Shown here: positions 42,529 to 49,136 of the stretch, piece by piece | Layout: each line of letters starts with the position of its first letter | How positions within the stretch are numbered: the first letter of the stretch is position 1 | Assembly: GCF_003570925.1 (NCBI RefSeq) | Contig: NZ_QXIS01000012.1 | Span: 1-49,136, forward strand | Reading direction: 5' to 3' | Source of the DNA: Candidatus Cryosericum terrychapinii | GTDB lineage: Bacteria; Caldisericota; Caldisericia; Cryosericales; Cryosericaceae | Length of the DNA stretch: 49,136 bases | Made by a program: the position numbers and the translations under genes | Notes under the pieces: generated by a model | The model's input: the letters and a program-made list of their open reading frames with translations, nothing else | Databases searched by the model: none | What the model was told of the DNA's origin: nothing

Positions 42529-43455
42529 ATGGATAGGCTTAAGATATTTTACACCGTTGCACAGTACAGAAGTTTCACAAAGGCAGCGGAAGTCCTTGGT
42601 TTAACACAACCTGCAATCAGTTTTCAAATAAAGGCACTTGAAAATGAGTACTGTACAGAGCTATTTGAAAGGATAGGTAGAGACATCTTCATCACAGACT
42701 CCGGCAAAACACTGATGATCTATGCCGAGAAGATACTATCAGCATTGGAAGAAGCTGATTTAGCCCTTAAGGAATCCAATAACCCTCTAAAGGGAAGGGT
42801 AAATTTCGGGGCAAGTATAGTGGCCGGTATCTATATCCTTCCCCGAATACTTGGAAATTTCAAGAGGAGGTATCCAAACGTTGCGTTGTCCATGAAAATG
42901 AAGTATGCAAGTGCAAGAGATATTATAGTAGGGGACATTGCACGCAATGAGATAGATTTCGGCATCATGGTGGAGGACAATCAAGCGCAAAATGAAAAAG
43001 ACCTCCTATCAATTCCTCTGCTCAAAGATGAGTTGGTCTTCGTAATGTCTCCAAGACATAAATTCGCTAACAGAAAGATACTTCCAGTTAATGAGATATT
43101 GAGTGAAAATCTGATATTAGGGGCAAGGAATTCTGCAACACGGAATTATATGGACAGCGAGTTTGGCAAACTCGGATTCCATATCACACCGTACCTTGAA
43201 GTCGAAAATCTTGAGGTAATTAAAAAGATGGTTGAAGAGGATTTTGGCTCAGGTATCCTGTCATGGGCTTCTGTAAGAAACAACGTAATGAATAAAGAGC
43301 TTTGCGCCAGAAGACTGGAAGGGGTGAGACTCATAAGGAACATCTCGCTTGTTAAGAGGCAGCAAAAGACTTTCTTTCCTGCCACCAATCTTTTCATTGA
43401 TTTCCTGAAAGATGCAATAGAATTGACCGCAAAAAGCTTCATATTCGAACAGTGA
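42529..43455 (+). CDS. LysR-family transcriptional regulator
   Basis: A 308-residue LysR protein. The N-terminal helix-turn-helix is DRLKIFYTVAQYRSFTKAAE, then LTQPAISFQIKALENEY. The co-inducer domain follows from about residue 90 (GRVNFGASIVAGIYILP, ILSENLILGARNSATRNYM). The start at 42529 has AGGAGG ten bases upstream; GTG at 42523 is an alternative. It is transcribed away from the carboxylate operon, whose promoter carries two T-N11-A dyads, so it is the probable activator. Its codons are strikingly A+T-rich compared with most of the window, suggesting acquisition by transfer. Confidence 0.9.
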   Translation: MDRLKIFYTVAQYRSFTKAAEVLGLTQPAISFQIKALENEYCTELFERIGRDIFITDSGKTLMIYAEKILSALEEADLALKESNNPLKGRVNFGASIVAGIYILPRILGNFKRRYPNVALSMKMKYASARDIIVGDIARNEIDFGIMVEDNQAQNEKDLLSIPLLKDELVFVMSPRHKFANRKILPVNEILSENLILGARNSATRNYMDSEFGKLGFHITPYLEVENLEVIKKMVEEDFGSGILSWASVRNNVMNKELCARRLEGVRLIRNISLVKRQQKTFFPATNLFIDFLKDAIELTAKSFIFEQ

Positions 43456-43536
43456 TTTCATTACCTGTGAACAGTACCCCAATCGTTGGACAGAAAGCCG
43501 GGTATATGAAGGTGGGTTCCTACCCTGTCCTCTTTG

Positions 43537-44030
43537 CTAATTTGTCTTAACGTACCTCCTCTTTATGTCAAGCACCTCTCGATATATCTTTCCCGCCGTT
43601 TTACAGCCCAGACTCTGGTGCGGTCTTACCTCGTTGTAAAAGATGAAGTATTCCTTAAGCGATCTCTTCAACTCCGGTCCGCCCATGATACGGGTATTTC
43701 TTCGAGTCCTTGCCTGGAGCGCTCAGTTTCGGGCCGGGATAGATCGCCCAAAGACCTAGCTCGCCCATCCATCTCGAAACCCTTTTGCGATTGATCTGGT
43801 AGCCGCACTCGTTAAGGTACTCGGTCATCTTCCGGTATCCGTACAACGGATGACGGGTCTATTCCTCGTCGAGCCTGACCATCAACTGCGGATTCAGCGA
43901 GGTTTTACCCGCTGGCTGAAAGTAGTAGGTCGAGCGTGGCAATTCCAGCAACTCACATTGGCGACTGACGCTGAGCGTAGCGTGTTCCGGATTGATCAGC
44001 ACTTTCTTCTGCTCAACGCAACAAGCCAGA
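43537..44030 (-). pseudogene. IS3-family transposase orfB, broken
   Basis: Three pieces of one transposase can be read on the minus strand. The N-terminal part (VEQKKVLINPEHATLSVSRQ) runs to an in-frame TAG at 43861-43859 where relatives have Tyr (LDEE-TRHPLYGYRK). The frame continues with YLNECGYQINRKRVSRWMGE and LSAPGKDSKKYPY, then jumps near 43690, with a frameshift, to the C-terminal LKRSLKEYFIFYNEVRPHQS. The whole DDE catalytic core between these points is gone, so the element cannot move itself. Confidence 0.8.
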
Positions 44031-44303
44031 TTTGTTCTTGAGAAAGTCGCTTTCGACGTTCAACTGCCCGATCGTCTTCAGAAGTTCTTCCCGATCCGGT
44101 TCTTCGCTTGCCGGCTTCTTGCCCCGCTTTCGATCAAAGATGTCTTTTGCGCCTTCGATCAGTTCCGTTTTCCAGATGGATATCTGCTTCGGATGGATCT
44201 CGTACTTCTTGGCGATGCTGTTGATGGTCTCGTCGCCCCGGATCGCCTCCATGGCGACCTTGGACTTGAATTCGGCGGTATAGATCTTTCGGTTCTGTCC
44301 CAC
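44013..44303 (-). CDS. IS3-family orfA (HTH protein)
   Basis: A 96-residue orfA-type protein. The start is GTG at 44303 with GGGAGGCAACC upstream. The helix-turn-helix region IYTAEFKSKVAMEAIRGDET, then SIAKKYEIHPKQISIWKTEL, is typical, and the C-terminal leucine-zipper-like part (LLKTIGQLNVESDFLKNKSG) ends where orfB begins in another frame. It overlaps orfB slightly, as IS3 elements do for programmed frameshifting. With orfB broken, it has no known role. Confidence 0.8.
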   Translation of the reverse strand: MGQNRKIYTAEFKSKVAMEAIRGDETINSIAKKYEIHPKQISIWKTELIEGAKDIFDRKRGKKPASEEPDREELLKTIGQLNVESDFLKNKSGLLR

Positions 44304-44379
44304 GGTTGCCTCCCATAGTATCGCAACTTGCACGCGGGCGCAAATCCACCTTATTCAACTGTCCAATTTTCGGGGGTCA

Positions 44380-44586
44380 CTATACTTCTTGTGTTTTCTC
44401 ATGATCCTCTGCATATGCTTCCATTTCTTTCTCAAGCTGTTCCGCTATCTCGTCAATCTCCGGGATACGGAAGTCTTCTTCCGTGAGCAGGACATGGAGG
44501 GTGTACAGCATCTTGGCATCAACGGCACCTGTCTTCGATCTGTTCCCCAATACCTTTGCGAAGGTCAATGGTACGTCGGTCAACAT
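44380..44586 (-). pseudogene. ORF fragment truncated by the IS3-family element
   Basis: A 68-residue minus-strand frame (MLTDVPLTFAKVLGN..., LLTEEDFRIPEIDEIAEQLE) rich in charged residues, not recognised. Its stop codon TAG (44382-44380) belongs to the terminal bases of the IS end, so the original gene probably continued and was cut by the insertion. An overlapping frame at 44519-44743 shows that the upstream part is also out of frame. From 44587 to 44956 nothing else is supported. Confidence 0.45.
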
Positions 44587-44956
44587 CGAGCGCCGATTCC
44601 AAGGTCGTGCCGATCATCAAGAGTGGAAGAACACTCCTTCCTCTCCGGTTTGTCGCGGAAGCACTCGCACTGGATGTCCAATGGGATGGGACTACCCAGG
44701 TGATAACGATAACGTACACACCGTAGGATAGAATGATAGACAACCCCTGGTCAGTGACCGTGATCGGGGATTTCGTTTTCTTCGTGCCGCAGAAATTTCA
44801 TCAAGAGCTCAACCCCAGTGAGTCCCTTTGTTGAGAGAATGGGGGGCTACAACGGGGCGTTGACTCTTTGCTTTCATTGCCCTGCGCGGCCGGCAACACG
44901 GTCCACGTTGTCTTATCCATGATCGCTGCCTGGACTATCGCTGCAAACAGTTGTCC

Positions 44957-44965
44957 TGCTATACT
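44957..44965 (+). promoter_or_regulatory. Extended -10 promoter for a possibly leaderless mutY-like mRNA
   Basis: TGCTATACT at 44957-44965 is an extended -10 element (TGnTATACT). The predicted transcript start, seven bases on, coincides with the ATG at 44972. No good -35 box or ribosome site is present. Confidence 0.45.
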
Positions 44966-44971
44966 ACATTC

Positions 44972-45961
44972 ATGAAACGCCCGGATGACACGTCGTACAT
45001 CGAGACTGCCGCCACTCGAAAGACTGGAGGGAAAGCAGGCCCTGATCTCCCGGTCGATCTGACGACCGTGGAGCGCGTGCAAGCAATGGTTCTGGGCTGG
45101 TACGCGGCTCACGCACGTCGTTTTGTGTGGAGAGTCCCCAATCCCGACCCCTATGTCGTTCTCGTTTCCGAGACGATGCTCCAGCAGACTCAGACAGCTC
45201 GCATCCAGGAGAAACTACCCCTCTTCCTTCGGCAGTATCCTGACTTCAGCGCGCTCGCAGCCGCGGACAACGCGACCATTATCCGTGCATGGCAGGGCAT
45301 GGGTTACAATAACAGGGCTCTGCGGCTCCGAGATTGCGCACGCGCCGTCGTCGAGCGCTTTGGCGGGCTTCTCCCGGACACCGCCGATGACCTGCGGTCA
45401 CTCCCGGGTCTCGGCCCCTACACGGTGTCGGCCGTCCTCTCATTTGCATTCCACCGAGACGTCGTCGTACTGGATGTCAATATCCGCAGGCTATACAGTC
45501 GACTTTTCCTGCAACTCACGACAACACTCGAGGTCATGCCTGAATCCCTGCTGCTGCACGTCGCCGGTGAAGTGTATCCCCGCGGGCGCAGTTCGGAGTG
45601 GCACCAAGCGTGCATGGATATCGCGGCGCAGTACTGTACGGCACGTGCCCCCCGGTGCCTGTTCTGCCCCGTCACCAAGGCCTGCCGTTCAGCGTTCAGG
45701 CTTGCCGAGGCTATTCCGCCCCGAGTTTCCGAGCCCTCTCACCGGGGCAAACCGAACCGTATCTGGCGTGGCCGCATCGTCGAGCTTCTGCGCGGCCTTC
45801 CGTCTGACCAGACAATGGGGCTCACAGAACTTAAGACCCTCCTGTTCCCGACGGAAGAAGAAACCGATGGCCCCTGGCTGGAACGCATTGTGACTGCACT
45901 CGAACGCGATGGACTGATCGACCGTGGCCAAGCAGTCGACAGTATTCGGCTGCGTTCCTGA
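44972..45961 (+). CDS. mutY: A/G-specific adenine glycosylase-like (MutY family)
   Basis: A 329-residue base-excision glycosylase. The catalytic Glu lies in SETMLQQTQT, the helix-hairpin-helix is LPGLGPYTVSAV, and the catalytic Asp is in VVLDVNIRRLYSR. The [4Fe-4S] motif C-x6-C-x2-C-x5-C is complete (YCTARAPRCLFCPVTKAC). The C-terminal MutT-like domain that recognises 8-oxoG is missing; after the cluster comes a short region resembling a winged helix (LTELKTLLF, IVTALERDGLIDRG). It may therefore be a MutY or MIG-type mismatch glycosylase with altered specificity. ATG at 44972 has no ribosome site; an earlier start at 44951 lacks one too. Confidence 0.85.
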   Translation: MKRPDDTSYIETAATRKTGGKAGPDLPVDLTTVERVQAMVLGWYAAHARRFVWRVPNPDPYVVLVSETMLQQTQTARIQEKLPLFLRQYPDFSALAAADNATIIRAWQGMGYNNRALRLRDCARAVVERFGGLLPDTADDLRSLPGLGPYTVSAVLSFAFHRDVVVLDVNIRRLYSRLFLQLTTTLEVMPESLLLHVAGEVYPRGRSSEWHQACMDIAAQYCTARAPRCLFCPVTKACRSAFRLAEAIPPRVSEPSHRGKPNRIWRGRIVELLRGLPSDQTMGLTELKTLLFPTEEETDGPWLERIVTALERDGLIDRGQAVDSIRLRS

Positions 45962-46074
45962 CTCCCCGGCATCTGCCGGCAGATTATCCAGCAGCCAGAG
46001 AGGTCGTGATGTCTCCGCCGGCCCATACGTGACTGCCGGGAATCGACATTCCCAACCGACCCCCCGAACAGCGG

Positions 46075-46887
46075 TCAGTCTTTGAGGGTGAGGGTACGCT
46101 GGTAGGCTGCCCAGACGGCCTTCGACAAGGCCGTTCTGAACCCGCCCTTCTCCAGCTCATAGAGTGCTTCCGCAGTGGTCCCTCCCGGCGACGTAACAGA
46201 GTTCTTGAGCTCGGCAACATGTTTCTGGCTGGACCGAGCGAGCTTGAGCGAGCCTTCCATTGTCTGCAACACCAGCTCCAACGCCATGTCGCGCTGGAAC
46301 CCAAGGTGCACGGCTGCGTCCATGAAAGCCTCGATGAACAGGAAAACGTACGCAGGTCCGGTGCCGCTCACTGCCGTCGCCATGTCCACGTATCGCTCTT
46401 CGTCGACTTCGATCTCGAGACCCACTGCGCCAAGTACCGAACGAACCAGCGTCCGGTCCTCCTGCACCACCTGGGAGCTGGCCATCCAGACACTCACCCC
46501 TGCACCGACCTGGGCGGGTGTGTTGGGCATGCATCGCACGATACGGTCATGACCTGTGCCTTCCCTCAGCTTTTCGATGCCGGCTCCAGCAACAATGGAC
46601 AACAGCACCTGTTCCGGCCGCATGGCTCCCTTGATGTCGGCAAAGACGCGCTCGAGATTCTGGGGCTTCACCGCCAGGAGAACAATATCCCCGAACTGGA
46701 CTGCCTCACAGTTGGAGAGTGTCGTGTGAACGTGGTGTCGCTCGCGCATGACCTCAAGCGTAGCCCAACTACGAGAACTGACCATCACGTCATCCTCGGA
46801 CGCAATACCCTTGGCGAGGAGCGATTCGACGAAGGCATTGGCCATGACACCTCCGCCGATAAACGAGATTTTTGTCCTGTCACTCAT
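46075..46887 (-). CDS. proC: Pyrroline-5-carboxylate reductase
   Basis: A 270-residue NAD(P)H-dependent enzyme of proline synthesis, reducing pyrroline-5-carboxylate. It has ISFIGGGVMANAFVESLLAK, LLAVKPQNLERV, MPNTPAQVGAGVS, and the C-terminal signature SPGGTTAEALYELEKGGFRT. Length and motifs are normal. The start at 46887 follows an AAGGAGG site. proA or proB are not in the window. A weak 6-bp hairpin at 46038-46053 lies beyond the stop, with no T-run. Confidence 0.95.
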   Translation of the reverse strand: MSDRTKISFIGGGVMANAFVESLLAKGIASEDDVMVSSRSWATLEVMRERHHVHTTLSNCEAVQFGDIVLLAVKPQNLERVFADIKGAMRPEQVLLSIVAGAGIEKLREGTGHDRIVRCMPNTPAQVGAGVSVWMASSQVVQEDRTLVRSVLGAVGLEIEVDEERYVDMATAVSGTGPAYVFLFIEAFMDAAVHLGFQRDMALELVLQTMEGSLKLARSSQKHVAELKNSVTSPGGTTAEALYELEKGGFRTALSKAVWAAYQRTLTLKD

Positions 46888-46976
46888 GCGGCAACCTCCT
46901 TGACCGATACTAAATCATACCGCCTTTCGCTGCATTATGCCATGAGCGCATCGACTCATTGTGTCCAGCAGACCGA

Positions 46977-49136
46977 TCAACCTCTGGAGATCAGCTTCTG
47001 CACATTCTTCACCAGCTGGTGCAGGTCATATGGCTTGCCCAGGAACCCTTGGACACTGCCCTCCGCGAGCATCCGTCTGACGGCGTCGTTGGAGGTGTAC
47101 CCGGAGTTCAGCAGGATAGGGACCGTTGGATCCACGGCTCTGATGGCCTGCACAATCTCGTTGGTGGTCATGCCCGGCATGGTCATGTCCAGCAGAATGA
47201 GTCCGATGTCCGCCAGGTGCTCCCACAGAACGCTCAAGCCTGATGCCCCGTCCGGTGCTGTCAGGACCGTGTACCCACTCCTGCTCAGGAGAGCCTGAGC
47301 GACCGTCCGCACGACCGGCTCGTCCTCGACTACCAGAACTGTTCCCCTGGCTACGTTCACGGAAGGGGAACTGGGAAGGAGCGACTGTGGGGGTTTTTCC
47401 AGGCATCGAGGCAGATAGATGTCGAAGGTCGCCCCCGAGGATGTTCTCTCAATCCGAGGGGTGTTTCTCCCTGAACATGTTTGTCCAATGAGAGGGGTGG
47501 GTTCCCCCGAGGATGTTCTTTCAATCCGAGGGGTGTTTTTCCCACCAGCGTCCGTGGACACTGCTGTGATCCAACCGCCGGCCTGCTTGACGGCTCCGTA
47601 GACGATGGAGAGGCCCAGCCCCGTGCCGGATCCAACCGGCTTGGTCGTATGGAAGGGCTCAAAGAGGTGCTCCAGGATTGCTGGTGGAATCCCCGGACCC
47701 GTGTCCGTGACACTGAGATGGACGAACTCCCCTGCGCGTGCGAACGGATGGGTCTGGAGGTATCCCTCTCCCACAATCTCGTTCCTGGTGCATATCGTCA
47801 GTGTCCCCTCGCCCTCCATGGCATCGCGCGCGTTCACCCCAAGGTTGAGCAGGATCTGTGTCATCTGCGACTGGTCCACCAGGACGTTCCAGACTGTCCG
47901 CCCGTAGTCGCGGACGATCTCCATCGTGGCCGGCAGAGACTGCTTCAGCAGTGCCAGGGTCACGTCCAGCGCGTCCGTGATGCTGATGGGCACCGGTAGG
48001 ATCATAGCGCTGCGGCCGAAGGTCAGCAGTCCTTTCGTGAGATCGGCTGCCTGATAGGCGGCGGTCTCGGCTGCGTCCAGGTTCTCCAGCAACGGGTCTG
48101 CTGGGGGAAGGCTGCTGCGCATGAGGGAGATGTTGCCCAGGATGCCGGTCAGCAGGTTGTTGAAGTCGTGCGCCACCCCTCCTGCCAGTGTCCCGATGGC
48201 CTCCATCTTCTGGGACTGACGGAGTTGAGCCTCAGCGTATTCGCGCGCCTCTTCTGCCTGCTTGCGCTCGGTGATGTCGCGGATGTAGCAGCCCAGTCCC
48301 ACGCGCCCGCTCGGGAGGGGCACCGGGAACTTGATGGTCTGGTAGGTTCTCGGGCCCACGGACTCCTCTGTGGTGATCCTCTTCCCCTTCTCCAAGGCCT
48401 CTTGATCGCTGGCTCGGCAGTGTTCGGCGGCCTCGTTGGGCATGAGATCGAAGTCCGTGCGGCCGATCACGTTCCCTTCGGATGCGCCTAGGAAGGAGTC
48501 GTTCGCCTCGTTGCTCATGAGGTAGCGGAAGGACTCGTCCTTCAGAAACACGAGATCGGACGTGGCGTTTATAAAGGTGCGGTAGCGCATCTCGCTTGCC
48601 CGCAGCGCCTCCTCCGCCCGCTTGCGGTCCGTGATATCACGGTAGATGGCGTAGACCGCCGCCTGCTTCCCTGCAACCAGAATAGATGCGCCGATGAGGG
48701 ATACATCAACGAGGGTGCCGTCCTTCCTGCGCCGCACCGTTTCCAGAAGGTTCTTCCCGCCTTGAATGGTAGACCTTGTTAGCGCCTCGGCTTCTTCCTG
48801 GCGTGCGGGAGGTGCCACCAGGTCGTCGAGATATTGTCCGACGGCCTCATCAACCCCATAGCCAAACATGCGCACGAACTCGGCGTTCACTCGCATGATC
48901 CTACCTTGGGTATCGGCGATCGCAATGCCTTCCGGGGCTGACTCCACCAATCGGTCGAAAAACGCTCGTTCCCGCTGGTTCTCTTCCTCCGCCTGTTTGC
49001 GCTCGGTGATGTCGCGACCGATACCTACCAAACCGATAATCCGGCCTTCCTGGTTCCGCAATGGCAGTTTAGAGGTGAGCAACCAATGTTTCTGTCGTTT
49101 CTCGTCAAGGATGTACTCTTCCCTATTGAGCACTGG
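46977..49136 (-). CDS. Multi-PAS hybrid sensor histidine kinase (5' end outside window)
   Basis: At least 719 residues, open to the right edge. It begins inside a PAC motif (GLVGIGRDITERK). Two full PAS/PAC modules follow: FDRLVESAPEGIAIADTQGR with YAIYRDITDRK, and RYRTFINATSDLVFLKD with GCYIRDITERK. The phosphoacceptor is in GGVAHDFNNLLTGILGN. The ATPase domain has NLGVNARDAM (N box), VTDTGPGIP (G1) and GSGTGLGLSIVYG (G2). A receiver domain ends the chain with phosphoacceptor Asp in LILLDMTMPGM. Such kinases relay to another protein; signal and partner are unknown. The ATPase domain holds an in-frame repeat insertion near its end. Confidence 0.93.
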   Translation of the reverse strand, partial: PVLNREEYILDEKRQKHWLLTSKLPLRNQEGRIIGLVGIGRDITERKQAEEENQRERAFFDRLVESAPEGIAIADTQGRIMRVNAEFVRMFGYGVDEAVGQYLDDLVAPPARQEEAEALTRSTIQGGKNLLETVRRRKDGTLVDVSLIGASILVAGKQAAVYAIYRDITDRKRAEEALRASEMRYRTFINATSDLVFLKDESFRYLMSNEANDSFLGASEGNVIGRTDFDLMPNEAAEHCRASDQEALEKGKRITTEESVGPRTYQTIKFPVPLPSGRVGLGCYIRDITERKQAEEAREYAEAQLRQSQKMEAIGTLAGGVAHDFNNLLTGILGNISLMRSSLPPADPLLENLDAAETAAYQAADLTKGLLTFGRSAMILPVPISITDALDVTLALLKQSLPATMEIVRDYGRTVWNVLVDQSQMTQILLNLGVNARDAMEGEGTLTICTRNEIVGEGYLQTHPFARAGEFVHLSVTDTGPGIPPAILEHLFEPFHTTKPVGSGTGLGLSIVYGAVKQAGGWITAVSTDAGGKNTPRIERTSSGEPTPLIGQTCSGRNTPRIERTSSGATFDIYLPRCLEKPPQSLLPSSPSVNVARGTVLVVEDEPVVRTVAQALLSRSGYTVLTAPDGASGLSVLWEHLADIGLILLDMTMPGMTTNEIVQAIRAVDPTVPILLNSGYTSNDAVRRMLAEGSVQGFLGKPYDLHQLVKNVQKLISRG
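47432..47543 (-). repeat. In-frame repeat insertion in the kinase ATPase domain
   Basis: Three 36-bp units lie head to tail within the kinase gene. The outer two (47432-47471 and 47504-47543) differ at two of 40 positions; the middle one is diverged. Each codes for 12 residues: GKNTPRIERTSS, GEPTPLIGQTCS and GRNTPRIERTSS. Within the outer units, CCCC-TC-GGAT and ATCC-TC-GGGG form an imperfect palindrome. The insertion falls where other kinases have a short GxGTTF turn, just before the last strand (ATFDIYLP). Confidence 0.85.

Larger units (their letters stand above)
43473..44384 (-). mobile_element. Decayed IS3-family insertion sequence
   Basis: The ends form an imperfect inverted repeat. 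The left end reads AGTACCCC...TTGGACAG (43473-43493) and the right end, outward on the minus strand, reads AGTGACCCC...TTGGACAG (about 44361-44383). Between them lie an intact-looking orfA and a disrupted orfB. The span is about 910 bp, less than the 1.2-1.4 kb expected, which fits an internal deletion of the transposase core. It starts 18 bp after the LysR stop. Confidence 0.75.

Noticed and set aside
45966-45979. Hairpin after the mutY-like gene as a terminator
   Set aside because: The stem is only 5 bp and no T-run follows.
46219-47298. Plus-strand ORF of 359 residues
   Set aside because: It lies opposite proC and the kinase, has His/Cys-rich shadow composition and no ribosome site.
47432-47543. 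CRISPR-like array
   Set aside because: The units are adjacent, differ from one another, keep the reading frame and have no spacers or cas genes nearby.

Overview
The window is a bacterial chromosome segment of moderately high G+C, densely coded mostly on the minus strand. It combines a Firmicute-style SRP/ribosome/lipid gene string, an archaeal-type aspartyl-tRNA synthetase, WG-repeat and copper-amine-oxidase-like domains, and anaerobe-type acyl-CoA genes. That mix suits a deep-branching anaerobe (Caldisericota/Cryosericota or a clostridial relative). This placement is inference from gene content only; no rRNA or tRNA gene is present to settle it.

Layout. (1) 1-3.8 kb: the N-terminal part of a YtrA-type GntR regulator with a perfect palindromic operator in its own promoter, a zinc-ribbon/WG-repeat membrane protein, and a metallophosphoesterase. 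(2) 16.4-3.9 kb, minus strand: one probable 12-gene operon. It runs from two KASIII-like condensing-enzyme paralogues (Cys kept, His and Asn lost), through an alpha/beta hydrolase, a double-length TetR regulator and a complete Liv-type ABC importer whose binding protein carries an extra N-terminal domain, to an SCP2-type thiolase, an SDR reductase and a CoA-transferase. A promoter overlapped by a dyad lies at the head and a 16-bp-stem terminator at the tail. The set reads as uptake, CoA activation and beta-ketoacyl processing of an unidentified acid. (3) 17.1-16.7 kb: a bacterioferritin-like gene with its own promoter and terminator. (4) 27.0-17.3 kb, minus strand: the housekeeping string aspS-leuS-rpmF-plsX-rnc-ftsY-ylxM-ffh-rpsP-khpA-ylqD, tightly packed and closed by a terminator directly after ylqD.

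(5) 27.1-31.5 kb: an accessory stretch with a hydrolase, a nitroreductase-peroxiredoxin pair, a short BNR-repeat secreted protein, a transposase relic and about 700 bases with no supported gene. (6) 42.2-31.5 kb, minus strand, opposite a divergent LysR gene: a catabolic locus not recognised as a described pathway. It holds a small membrane protein, a DASS carboxylate transporter, two LeuC/LeuD-type hydro-lyase pairs, two M24-fold proteins lacking the usual metal ligands, and a fumarate-reductase-like flavoprotein with a small 2Fe-2S partner. Its promoter shows two T-N11-A dyads 22 bp apart, as expected for LysR control. The logic resembles tricarballylate use (LysR, transporter, FAD dehydrogenase, Fe-S carrier, aconitase step) but with extra enzymes. 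(7) 43.5-44.6 kb: a decayed IS3-family element that truncates a neighbouring ORF. (8) 45.0-49.1 kb: a possibly leaderless mutY-like gene, proC, and a multi-PAS hybrid histidine kinase (5' end outside the window) whose ATPase domain carries an in-frame insertion of three 12-residue repeats.
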